Shown one piece after another: positions 12,811-24,477 of a stretch of DNA of 64,000 nucleotides. The first letter of the stretch is position 1, and every line of letters starts with the position of its first letter. Both the position numbers and the translations under genes were made by a program. The notes below the pieces were generated by a model, which worked only from the letters and a program-made list of their open reading frames with translations, had not been told where the DNA came from and ran no database searches. This stretch comes from Setophaga petechia (lineage: Eukaryota > Chordata > Aves > Passeriformes > Parulidae): positions 13,038,001 through 13,102,000 of the forward strand of contig JANCRA010000009.1 of assembly GCA_024362935.1 (NCBI GenBank), given 5' to 3'.

Positions 12811-15800
12811 TGTAACTTTTACTTGTATATGATTATGCACAGTGTTTCAATGGGAAATAACTTTTCTCATAGAAGCAATATTTTAGCAATATTTTCTGAG
12901 ATTAAAAGTGCTCTATTAAATGTTTTACTCTAATGTGCTTATACTGAAAGGATTTTCCTCACCAAAATACCACAATTTTTGTTTCAATAGAGAAATACTT
13001 ATGAAAACTCAACTGTTAAGCTAAATACTTTTTTTTATATCTAAAATGTAGGAAATGTGTTATGACACTGGTGTGAAGGTGGCTGTTTACAACAATGATT
13101 GATTATAAGTAATTTTACTGAAATCAGTTTATTCTGTATATATCCTTTTGATTAATTTAATATCAGCAAAATTTATGCTAACCTTGTTGGACTATTCTGC
13201 CATTTTATGATATCAAATTTCCTCATGTGCTGTGAACATTTTTTCCATAAAATGATGTGGTTTAAACTATTGCAAATGAAAATTCCTTACTGAGTCCATA
13301 CTTTAGATGAAATATCTTGATAATTCTTTAATGGAAGAAAAGTTGCTGACTGTGTCCCAAAAGGTTTATAAAGAATTAAGAAAGAAGCAATATCTTACAT
13401 TGGATTTCTAACAAAGAAACAAAATTTCTAAAAAAATTGCTGACAGTCTGAAGTCAGTAAGATTAGAAGACAATAATATGTTTGTGGCCATTGAGCAGTG
13501 CTCAGGGTCTGGTCACCTTTGTAGCTGCTCTCATAAATCTCCAGTTTGGGTTGGTGTGGCATTGAGGATGCTCACAGCCTGCTGCTTCCCACTTCTAAAG
13601 GAGAAATCTGTCACCCACTAGGTTGTTGGCAAGTGTTTAAAACATTTGAACACATCTGTCTGACTTTGGGATTACTACTGCTCTCATCTGAGAAAGAGTG
13701 TCAGAGATTTAATGTTACTGGATCTGCAAGTGATTTCTGACAAGGTAATTTTGCATTATTGGAGAGATTTATTTAAATAGTAAGTTGCTTTGTAAGGGTG
13801 ATGAAAATGTCGAGTTTGTGATCTGTGTATTGCAATTGGGATTACAAAGATGTCAGTTTGATTTTTCAGATTTGATGCCATCTAAGTATAAATATCCAAA
13901 TATTTGAACGTGTAATCAAACACTGCATGGAGTTGGCCTGCTGAAGTCAGGTTGCTCAGAGTGATTTGTGAAATTACAGTTTCTCAAAGAAAAATCATTA
14001 CCCCTTTGTCCTAACTGCTATTCTGGAAAGTTAGTATTTTTCTGCCCCATGCTATGGCTGTCCCTCCTTTAATAAAATGCTTTTTCCCCATAAAAGAGGT
14101 TAACAAAGACATTCAGAAGATTTTTAGCTACACCAAGATCTTTATCTGCAATGCCCTGAACTGGAAAAGCAGATGTAAAAATTGAAGGAATTAAAAGCTC
14201 AGCTCAGGCTGTGAAGAACAGGAATCCTGTCCTTCACTTAGGGTGCCAACAAAGACAGTGCTTTAGGCAGGGGGCCAGGCACAGTGTGACAGAAGTGAGC
14301 TCACCTGCAAGAGAGAATGAGCAAAAGCAAAGTGCGGGGAGGACACTGGCCCAAAGGCAGTGTGTGGCTCAGGCAGGAGTTGGTTGATGAGCAGCAGGCA
14401 GTGAACTCTTTGTGGACAATGGGTTGTGATGTGCCCCTAAAAGTGCAGAAGAATGCTCAGGACAGCACTCAGGAGGATGTGAGCAAATGTTGAGGAAGAC
14501 CCTTGATAAAAAGGAAGGTAGGGTGTCTGCTGTGGATGTCAAAGTTTTCATACTGGATTCATGAAGAAAACATGCGATTCCTTTTGAGGAAATAAAACTC
14601 CAATATAAGATTTTTCTAAAAATTAAAATGGAAAATCCTAACTTTCTGTCAGTCCCCTAACATTTTGCCATCCATCTAGTGATTTTTTTTAATGTTGCTG
14701 GATTGGGGTCGCTGCTGTTTCTCATCAGGCTATGAAGAATAGCTGTATGTTTCTAATTCTATTTGTTGCCTGATTAAAACTGTCATCAAGAAAGTAACTG
14801 AACCCTCAAGGGGGAGAAATTTTTTTCTATTTCTGCTTCAATCTTTTAAAAAGAGAAAACAGATGTTCCTTTCATTGTCTACTGTCAAGTAGCTCTGAAC
14901 AAGAAAAGCATCTGTGCTATAGGCAGGACTGTAGAGTCTACAACAGTGTAGATGTGGACAGGAGATTTTCTTGTGAAGGGTTTCAAGGTTACCAGAGACA
15001 GTTAATTTTGTTCTCCTTTTTTGCTCCCTTACTCTGTTTTCTCATTGTATTTCTCACATAATATTGTTGGTACTGTTCTTTAGATATGACTAGAACTGGT
15101 TCAAGGTTTGAAAGAGAAAGTATCAAAAATGTTGCTTTGCAACTGTGGCTTTTGTTCTCAAATTTATATCACCTACACATTAATTCAACTCCCTCCAACA
15201 CTTTCAACAAGCTAGCAGACTTGTGGGCAGTGCTTCATGATTTTTTCCCAGACAACTCTAACCTCTCCAAGGAAAACATGTTTACCTGTATTTAAAATCC
15301 TATCTCTTAACATTCACACAATGAGTTTTTTGAGTCAGTGAGGGCGCTATCAGGTCAGCACTCCTTGCAAAAGACATTCCAGAGTGCTGTCATCAGGTAC
15401 TTTTCTTGTTCAGATAGTACAAGACTGGCCTGAGGCATTCTGTGACATTATGTTTCTTCAGTGTCTTGGTTTACCATTTTAATAATTCTTTCTATGTGCA
15501 GAGAAAAGCGACTTGTTTTCATGCTTCACTATAGCCTGAGTAATTTCCCCTTAAAATGGTTTGCTTGCTCCATTCAGCTGTAGCTGCATTTATATAGTAT
15601 GTATTGTTTGAAACACAAAATATAGCATTATTTTAAGTAGAAGGGAAAGTTGAATAAAACTTTGCTGAAAATGGCACATATATGGGTGCTTTCTGAGGAA
15701 AAAAAAATTTAATCTTCATTCATTGTTTTCAGGAGCTTTGTGTGGGGAACATTTTTTTTCTGAGATGTTGAGGATATACTCAAAGAACTTCCTACCAGCC

Positions 15801-16373
15801 ACAGAAGGACAGATTACCAAGCAACTATTTCCATGAAAGCCAATACAAAATTCTAGAGGAAGCCTTTGTGACATCAGGCAAGGGAAAAAGTAAACTCCCT
15901 GACTCCCTGAATGCTGAAGTAGGAAACTTCTTTTATTGTTTTTGTCTTTTAGGGTTTTGAAACCTCAGTTTCAAACCAGGTATTTAATGAAAATCATAAG
16001 GAAAAAACGAAACTGTTTTTGCTTTCAGACAAAAATGAAAACAGCAGGTTATAAAAGCGAGTTTATTTCTCGGTCAAGATGCTCATCCATTTTTGGTATA
16101 TCCAAGCAAGCTGTAAGAGACATGATCACATTGTTATAAAAAACTAAAGTCTCTGATGAGATTGTTGCTGATTTACATGCTGCATTTTATCTCAGTACAA
16201 ATATTCCAGCCTCAGCTGCTGCTTGACCCCTTAACTAGAATTCCCATGTGCAGTGGACCCTGTGACTACAACTCCTGCAATTCCAAATATCAGCATCAGT
16301 GTTTGAAGTTGCATTGTAATGTATCCCTACTTCAGGAATAATGCTGGAGACCGGTTCTTCCTGTATTCTGCAG
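12811..16373. other. Non-coding stretch, no gene seen
   Basis: Mostly AT-rich with a slightly GC-richer part near 14.2-14.5 kb. No frame exceeds 69 codons until those that run into the tetranucleotide array. No known repeat was recognised. Confidence 0.5.
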
Positions 16374-16475
16374 TTCCTTCCTTCCTTCCTTCCTTCCTGC
16401 CTTCCTGCCTTCCTTCCTGCCTTCCTTCCTGCCTTCCTTCCTGCCTTCCTGCCTTCCTTCCTTCCTTCCTTCCTG

Positions 16476-16507
<32 letters not shown>

Positions 16508-16591
16508 CCTTCCTGCCTGCCTTCCTGCCTGCCTTTCTGCCTTCCCTCCTGCCTGCCTTCCTTCCTGCCTTCCTTCCTTCCCTCCTTCCTC
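16374..16591. repeat. TTCC/TGCC tetranucleotide microsatellite (GGAA/GGCA on minus)
   Basis: About 54 four-base units in strict register. Most are TTCC and 17 are TGCC, with single TTTC and two CTCC variants. TGCC units are denser in the right half. The plus strand is nearly all pyrimidine and the minus strand is a GGAA array, the core recognised by ETS-family factors. All three plus frames and the minus frames are open because the four-base unit makes no stop. The apparent 94- to 159-residue proteins rich in Leu-Pro-Ser or Lys-Glu-Gly-Arg are artefacts. Confidence 0.97.
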
Positions 16592-19500
16592 GGCAATTCT
16601 CTGGAATTCACACACATGGCTGTGAACAGATCAGTGCCTTGCAGCTGCCAGGAGCTCTTGTCTGGGCTGAGGCTCTCAGGCCAACCAAGGCTGTGGGATG
16701 TGGGCAGCCAGAGCTGCTTGGCTGCTACTGGATGCCTGAATTTCCCACTTCCTTCAGGGCAAGGCATCTCCTTGGATGGGCTCTTGGGTCTCAAGTAGGA
16801 GGTCCCACAGCTGCGCCCTCGGTGGGTTGCAGGGCATCAGCTGGAGCTTGTTTTTGGGAGTGAAACACAAATCCCAGGCAAGCTCATTTTAAACTTCTGG
16901 TTAATTAATCCAATCACACTAAATTTTAATGCTGGCCTTTTAATTGTCTGTCTTTAATACATCTGTATGTCTGAAAATGCACAAAATGCCATCAAAAATG
17001 AGAGGCAGATGTACAAAGGTTTTGTGATGCTCCCACAAAGCTTTTGTGACGTTCCCAACCTGGATTTCCAATATTAAATATAGACCTTTGCAACGATGTT
17101 TATGACAGACATATCCATAAAAATTCATCAGAATTGCAGGAAAATAGAGCTTGAGGAATTGGAGCTGTCACCTAGCCTGAAAGGAAGAATGAAAGCTTTT
17201 TGTGATGAATGACTTCCGTGTCTGTTGGCAGCCTCTCCTCGCCCTCCCCAGTAAGGCTGCAGAGCTGCTGCCTTGCACAGGTCCTGCTTAAGCTGATTTC
17301 CTGTGCCTGGTCATGCAGCCCATGAGAGGTCTGGGCTGATGTTGCAGGTGACAGAGGCCTTTATGTTCAAAATCATTCTGTTAGCCTGGTTTGCCAAGAG
17401 ACCTTGATGTAGGGAGCAAAACTGTAAATTAATTTGAAATACTTAGAGGCACCCAGTAGATATTTAACTTTTTAATTGGATGCTGTGCTGCCAGGCTGCT
17501 AAGCGAAGGTGAGGTTTTTCCTTAAGGCCAAAGAGTTTACAAGAGTAGCTTTCTGCTGGTTTAGCTTTTTTCATGAGCTCACTGCTCCTCTGCCAGGCAC
17601 CAGAGAAGCAAGAGAGATGGTGGGAACATGAAGCCAGGAACAGGTAGGGGTAGACAGGACTGTTCCCATCAGGAGTCACCATAAAGTCTCTCTCTGTTCT
17701 GGAGATCAAAGTCTATGCCTTTTTTGGTGCATTATTCTGTGCAAAAGATATGCAAGAAATCAGAAGAAACAGAAAGAATCAGAGAATAGGATGAACCCAG
17801 TGCTGCACTACTTACAGAAAATCAAAAACTACTGAGCTAACATTAGTTACAGCGAATTCCAACACAAATACAAGACAAATAGTGTTCACTGCATGGGGAA
17901 AAATGAACTTACATCCTTTGACTCAACTGCTTTGACAAAAGTTGCTCTTTTTCTCCTTAAAATTGCTGTGTTGAGATTAAGAACATGCAATATGAACCAC
18001 AGTAATACTTTTCCAAATATTGTGTAAGCTATTTGGTTTACTGCCAAGAAGGCATGTTATGAAAATTAAAAATAGAGTGATTATTTAAAAAAACCCTCAC
18101 TGCATATATTATTGCTGACATTTGTTGAAATAAGAAGATACATGAAAAATTATTTATAGATTTTGTGACTTACAACAGGAAATAAAATCAGAATAACACA
18201 TGGGGGAATATTTTTATGGAATATGGTAATAAGTGAAAACATTTGTGACAACTGAAAAATAAGAGATCTTCAAAGAATTATTGAAGGATTGAGCACAATA
18301 GAACCATATGTTTAGATTTAAAATGTAATTGTCCACAAATTTAATACATTTAAATGTTTTAAAAATATCTTCATCTGTAAACAACCCAAATTTCTGAGAA
18401 ACTACATAGCTCACAAAGACACCAGACACTTCAAAATTAAAATAAACTATTGATATAAAATATTTTTATATTCTGTGGTGATGAGAGTAGTCTATTTTTA
18501 AGAATTAGAAAAAAACTCTTGGGAACAATAATTTTCTTTGGTAGCATCACCTGGTGGGCGGGATTTTTTTAATTAGATGTTACCCCCATCTTTGGAGTTT
18601 AAGATTTATTTTGGGATTTGACTGCAGCAGCATCAGCTGGCTCACATAGCTTTTCTGGAATTTTAATAAGGAGAATGAGAAAATGAATCGATTCCTGAAA
18701 AAGATGAATTAAAGATGAAACTCTGCAAGAAGAAAGCTGAATTAACAATTAAAATTTAATAAACAGACTAGATTAATTACCAAATTAAAAAGACAGATAA
18801 TCAAGACAAACTTTGTGATTGACTCAGGTAAGGGTTGTATTATTTTGCTTTTAGATTCAAACTTCTTCTACCTTCATACCTACCCAGAAGTCTAGCTGAT
18901 ATATTGTATTTATTTCCCAGAAGAAGGATGTTGGTATGTTTTGAACTTTACAGAATATAACAATTGATACTGGTCTTAGGTATTTGTCTAGGAAATTTTT
19001 CTGTTTCTTTTCAAGGAAGCACAGATTTATGAGGACCTTAAATGGTAATGCTTTAACACTTATGCCAGAAATTATAGAGTACAGGACTTAATATGTAAGT
19101 CATGTCCTTTCAGAGTGAGATGCACCTACAATTAATGATTTATATGAGTTATATGGAAATTTGGACTCCTTCAGATGACAATTCACAACTTCTAATTCAT
19201 TGAGCTCCCTAATTAGAACAAAATCAATGCGGTTAGCACAAGGCTTCCAAAAAGAGAGACAGAGAAGAGAAGATTTCAACTCCTGAGCCTTCTAGTGTTT
19301 GGGTACCTTATTTCAGATGCATGATAGTAAGTTTTGCTTCTCTGCATGTAGAAAATCAAAGTCTGCTTGGCAGTGAAAGGAAAGGAAGGAGAGAGAAGTA
19401 TCAAGGACATGCATGTATCTAATGCTTGGGACTATCAGTGGTGTTGTCATCATGGTCCTCATATTTTTGTGCTGCAAGAGGCTTTGGATAAAATATATAA

Positions 19501-21076
19501 ACATTCCCGAAAGAAAAAAAAAAGGTTTATTTGCTTTCAAATGAGCACTCAAATCACCTGTGCTTCAAGATTTTTGTTCCTTCTACCCAAAAACTAGCAA
19601 AAAATCCACTTCTCTAACCCAAATAGAGAGTGCTCCACCTAGCAAAGTCTACTCCTCAAGCATTAAGATGAGAAAGAGAAGGTTCAAGAGGAGATGTGGC
19701 TGAAATTCCCTGCAAAGAAGGAATGAAGTGAATGTATGAGACACAAAGGAGACTGGGAAGTGAGAAGGTAGGCACTGCCCTTGCAAGGTGGGCAGTTGCT
19801 TTGTGGGTAAGTGGGTTCATTGCACATAATATTCTTGTAATATTAGTTTTATTTTTATGTTGCCTTTTCTCAGTACCAGCTGAGTTATAATGAATGTAAG
19901 GAATAGTTATTTGTTTTGACCTGAAGTACCTTGAGACTGTGTGTCTGACTTGAAAAGAAATAAATTCATAGATGAGATCTTTCAGTCCTTTGGAGGACCT
20001 AAGAGCCAAGGCTGTCAAGCTGGGCAGTTCATCAAGAATATCCTGTGTTAGACCTTTGGTCTGACTTTTAGAAACATAACTAATAAAGCTCAGCCCTGAA
20101 TCCCTCACATGTAAATTATCCTTTGGTCCTTCTGTTGATTTTTTCTTTACAGCCTAGGAAATAAGCCCAGAAGGTAATTTGTAGCTGCTCTGTTTTGACA
20201 GAAACAAGATGTGTGTCCCAGTGAAAAGGTTATCAGCAGGGGCTTGTTAGGTGATATGCAGGGAAGGCTGTCACAAGTCCCTCCCTCCCAGCAACTCTTT
20301 CACTATTTTCAAAGTTGTTGAACATCAGAAAAGTGGTAATTAAAATCACTGTATCTAGAATCTTCTGCTTGTCATTCGTTTCACGAAAACACTTTCTGTA
20401 TTTATCTATTATCTTGGTTTCCAAACTGCACAAGTTTTTGACAAATATTTACCTAGCAAGCAAATAATTAAGCATGACTTTTCTTTTAAGACTGGATTTG
20501 ATGGCAGTTAAAAATTGACCATTGATGGACACTTAAATTCCTTAGAATGGGTCAGTTTGCCAGCCTAAATTCTCTTTGGATGTTTATGTGTGTTCATGCA
20601 AACCAAATATTACGCTTTCTGCTTGCATTAAAAATCTCAAAAGTTTCATCATTTATTTCTCCTCCATTTTGAAGTAGTGTAGTAATTTGATTAATTGCTA
20701 AAAGTCTGGTGGCACTTTGGAGTGCTGTCCTTGTTGGCTTAAGAGTGCCACTCATTAAAGGGAACAAGGCTACTCATTTTCCTATTATATCTAAACTCAG
20801 TCAGCTTTTACAAAGAAATCCCTCATTGCACATCTCAAAATATATTAAACTGGTTAAAAGATGGTCTCAAAAGCTTTCAAGTAACAACCCAAATAGATAA
20901 AGAAAGGCAGCCATTAGGTTTTGTGCTTTAGAAATTGCTCAAAGTTCATTGCCAGTACAATGACTTGCAACACTTCTATGGGAGCTTTCTCATGGTGCAT
21001 TAGGACAACATACACATGCAACCATTTTCAGTAGGGTTGACTGTAGGTCATAGTTCTTGTAGTAAAAATGATTATT
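16592..21076. other. Non-coding stretch, no gene seen
   Basis: It starts with a GC-richer 270 bp (16.6-16.87 kb) and returns to AT-rich sequence. The longest frame is 150 codons on the minus strand (19,656-20,108), with no recognisable domain. No transposable element was recognised. Confidence 0.5.
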
Positions 21077-21100
21077 AAAAAAAAAAAAAAAAACAAAAAA
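21077..21100. repeat. Poly(A) tract
   Basis: Seventeen A residues, one C, then six A. No adjacent retroposon body was recognised, so it is annotated only as a homopolymer. Confidence 0.9.
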
Positions 21101-24100
21101 GGAAAAATATTATCTTTGGTAAATAAAAGTGAAGCCCCAAAGAGTATTTATTTATGACAGCAAAGTCTGGAGGTGAGCGACCCCCTGCTTTTCTAGTATT
21201 TCTATTTTACTTCTTCCACTCTTGCTCCGTGGTGAGCAAAATCTGCCTTCTGCTGCTAGCCAAAAGAAAAAAAAAAAAGAACATTTTGTTTAAAAAAATA
21301 TGCTAGGCCATTGTGGGTTTTTTTCTGCTTAAACACTTATTTACCTTGGTCTGTGGTGGTACAGGTGTCAGCGGTACTTCCTTCTGGTCTCCTGCTTTTG
21401 TTTGGTGAAGAGGTTCACTCACTCAGTTCAAGAACTAGCTGGCCTAGAGAAAAAAGAACACAGAACTTTAATAACACACTGAATCACTTAAATACTGAAA
21501 GCACACAGAGCTGAAAGCACACTGAGCTTCTAGGAGGAGGATATATTACCTTTCCAAAAGAAGTCAAAGATCAAATCCAGTTTCCTGTGCAGGATTTGGG
21601 GTCATGCAGCAGAAACAGGGAACAACCAACTTAAAAATTTCTGCTTCCGTTAGTAGATGCCCACCAAGTTCCTGCAATCAGTATCTGTTTCCTGCCAGCC
21701 TATTTGTGTCAGATCTCATGGATGCTTGTGTGGGAGCAGACTGCAAGAGAAGAGCCCTGGAGGCTCCTGGAGGCATCATGCTTAGCTCAAACCTCCACTC
21801 TGGGCTTTTCCTCACAGTGCCTCAGACTGAATTCCTGGCTGTACTTCCATAAAATTCTGGAAATTTCTGTTACTTGAATGCGTCAGTTGCACTAGAAATA
21901 TCAATACATATGTTTTGAGTCTTTAATGGTTACAGACATGTGGGTGACTGTGTGGTTCTGACTCCATAGCCAAGCTTAAGAGACTGATAAACATGAATAG
22001 ATGCAATTGCCATCTTAGTTAAGTTTTATAGTCTTTCTCCCTAACATATGGTAAAAATTACTGGAAAGATTTTGAAACCTGTTAGGAGAAATTATGAAAA
22101 GCATGTTAGAGGAATCTAAATGGCTTAGTGTAAAACAGGAGATACTTAGACAATTATGCAAGTTAATATTTGAGACTATAGCATTTTTAGAGCCAGTGTG
22201 AATGTGCGTGGTCAAGAATCAAGGTATGAACAAAGGTTCATACCTTTTCAATAAAAATACATTCTAAACTGTTATTTTCTTCCTCAGTTGGCTCATATAC
22301 TTAGGATGACTCTCAATTCAATTCATTGCAGTTCACCCTCAAATCCCGAAGCTGCATTGTTCAACGAGTATTCTCATAAAATAGGGAGAGAAAAAAAGAG
22401 TGCACAGTGATTTATCAGGGACATCAAAATATAGCACATTTTGTGGATGTTATGTCAGACTAGACACTCTATCAAGCTGTCCCCAATGCCTGTAGCATGA
22501 TCTCTACATTTCAATAATCCTGAAAGAAAAATTGACTCATTTCCCAGCATAAAGTTATCTTCCATCCAAAGTGGTGTTGTGCTGGAGGAATATGACATGC
22601 TCATAAAATAAGACAAGTAATAAAATTGTTTTCTGAAAGGTACCTAAGTTTAAATGCAAAAGACAGGCTACCACCACACGGCTCACTACACCAGTTGTTT
22701 GCATGTGACTCAGAGCACTGCATGTATGCACCTTGTGTGCATTTCACCCATCCAGTGAAATGGAAATGTAAACCTTAATCCATGATTGTAAAGTTTTAAC
22801 TAACAAAATATGGTTATAAAGCACCCAGCAGTCAGGAGGCATGAATCTCTCATGGCAGAGATGAGTGACTGGGAATGGCAAAAAGAATGAGAGAGGGAGG
22901 AGAGAAACTACAGCAATCATTGTAGAACAGTTACACGTGCTTGTAGCCCTTAGGATCAACTAAGACCTCATTCTACTAATGCCAGGGGTATTGTGAAAGT
23001 GCTCTGGCATTGGAAATCAATGACAGAGATGTTAAAAATACTAATAAAAATATTCTCCATGTTTAAACTGAGCCATTGAAATTATGTTGGCAGAATTAAA
23101 TAGCACATGATTAGAAATAGATTCACCTTTTAAATAGCAAAAGTATTTTCATGCTGAATATGTAAACTAGGTCAGCTCTAATTTAAATTCTGTATTGCTG
23201 AGAAAAGGACGCCAAAGGGAATGTGATTTATGACTAGATCCATCTGGCAGATCATAGCAAAAAGCTAGTGTTTTAATTACCATTGCTTTGTCAAATTACA
23301 GAAATCACACAAATGTGTAGTGAAAGGGACCTAAAATGAATCTTTTCTATGCTCCAGTAATCAAGTAAGATTATGTCTCTTCTGAGAGATACTTGGCTGA
23401 ATCACAATCATCCAGGGCTGGAGATTTTACTATCTTTCTTAAAGCAAGTTAAAGCCTTTTAGCTCTTTCTATTAAGTTAGCCTCAAAAAAGGAAGGTTTT
23501 TCTCTCATATCTGCATGATATCTCCATTTCTGAAAATTAAGCTAATTATTTTTTCTTCTGGCTTTAGTAGACATGGAGAACAGCCACAACACTCCTTTGT
23601 TACTGCAACCTATACTAAAAAAATCCTTCTGTAGCTGCCTGACACACCTTTGAGAGATTTCCCCACAGTCAGTTAAGAACCCCTATAACAGCCAGAGTGG
23701 TGTATTTGCAGAGCTGTTCTACATTTGAATATTGGAGCATTGCAGTGGCAGGATCAGGGAGGTTGGAGGTGGACAGAGGCAATGATGCTCCTTTCCTGTC
23801 CTCAGCCTACCCCTTCACATCCAGCTCTGGAAGCTGATTTCAGCTGAGGGCCACATGAATGTAGGGCAAGGACTTCTCCCCCTCTTCTCTGTCCTGAGGC
23901 TACACAGAGTGCTGAGGGAAGGGGACAGAAGAACTAGAGAACATTAGGCAGCCTTGAGAATTCACAGTGATTTCAAAGTCTGGCTGAACTGAACTGGGCA
24001 AGATTCTTCTATCACAGCTCTTACAGTTTGGGTCAGGATGGAAATTTGTGTCACATATATGAGAGGTCAAATGATTGCCTTGGTGTCATTCAGAGGTGAC

Positions 24101-24391
24101 AACTCAGAGATTTAAGTTCTGTGTCCTGAGGTGAACTGAGCTTTTCAGGCAAACAACTAGTCCAGTAGGGACTCCTACTAGTAGGGAGGGATGCCTTCTA
24201 GGAAAGGAGGAAAAATTATATATTTTTTCTTGTCTTTCTTGAGCATATGTGCTGCAGAGTTTTTTAAAATGTATTTTAACTCTCCATATGTGTTTGAACT
24301 GCTTGCACAAAGAACTTAAATAGAGTCTTTTGATGTTGTTAAAACATACTTATCTAGAGTGAGATTTATGTGCAGTATTAACACATATTAC
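21101..24391. other. Non-coding stretch, no gene seen; contains an 11-bp hairpin
   Basis: No supported gene. A perfect 11-bp inverted repeat lies at 22,221-22,246. The block at 22,980-23,340 is repeat-free and AT-rich with TAATTA-like and SOX-like words, and could be a conserved element. Confidence 0.5.
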
Positions 24392-24477
24392 TGTGAGGCT
24401 GCACCATGGCAGAGCAGAGTGGGAGAATCCCCTCCCTTGACCTGGTGGAGATGCTCTGCCTGATGCACCTGAGGACA
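24392..24477 (-). mobile_element. CR1 LINE ORF2 fragment, antisense
   Basis: The plus-strand text contains 'gcagagcagagtggga-aatcccctcccttgacctg', then 'tggagatgctctgcctgatgcacc'. It is the reverse complement of a CR1 reverse-transcriptase stretch that in birds reads as 'gcagcccaggac...', 'gtggccagcaggtcgagggaggtgattctgcccctctgctctg'. About 86 bp are recognisable. It covers the ORF2 region adjoining the one found at 2095-2172. Both ends are truncated and no frame is intact. Confidence 0.7.

Noticed and set aside
16235..16798. Open frames of 94-159 codons on both strands around the tetranucleotide array
   Set aside because: Products are simple Leu-Pro-Ser or Lys-Glu-Gly-Arg repeats dictated by a stop-free four-base unit.
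19656..20108. 150-codon minus-strand frame
   Set aside because: No domain, no splice or poly(A) context, composition like the surrounding DNA.
20709..20751. Possible microRNA precursor (GTGGCACT/AGTGCCAC)
   Set aside because: The stem is only about 10 bp including one wobble, too short for a microRNA hairpin.
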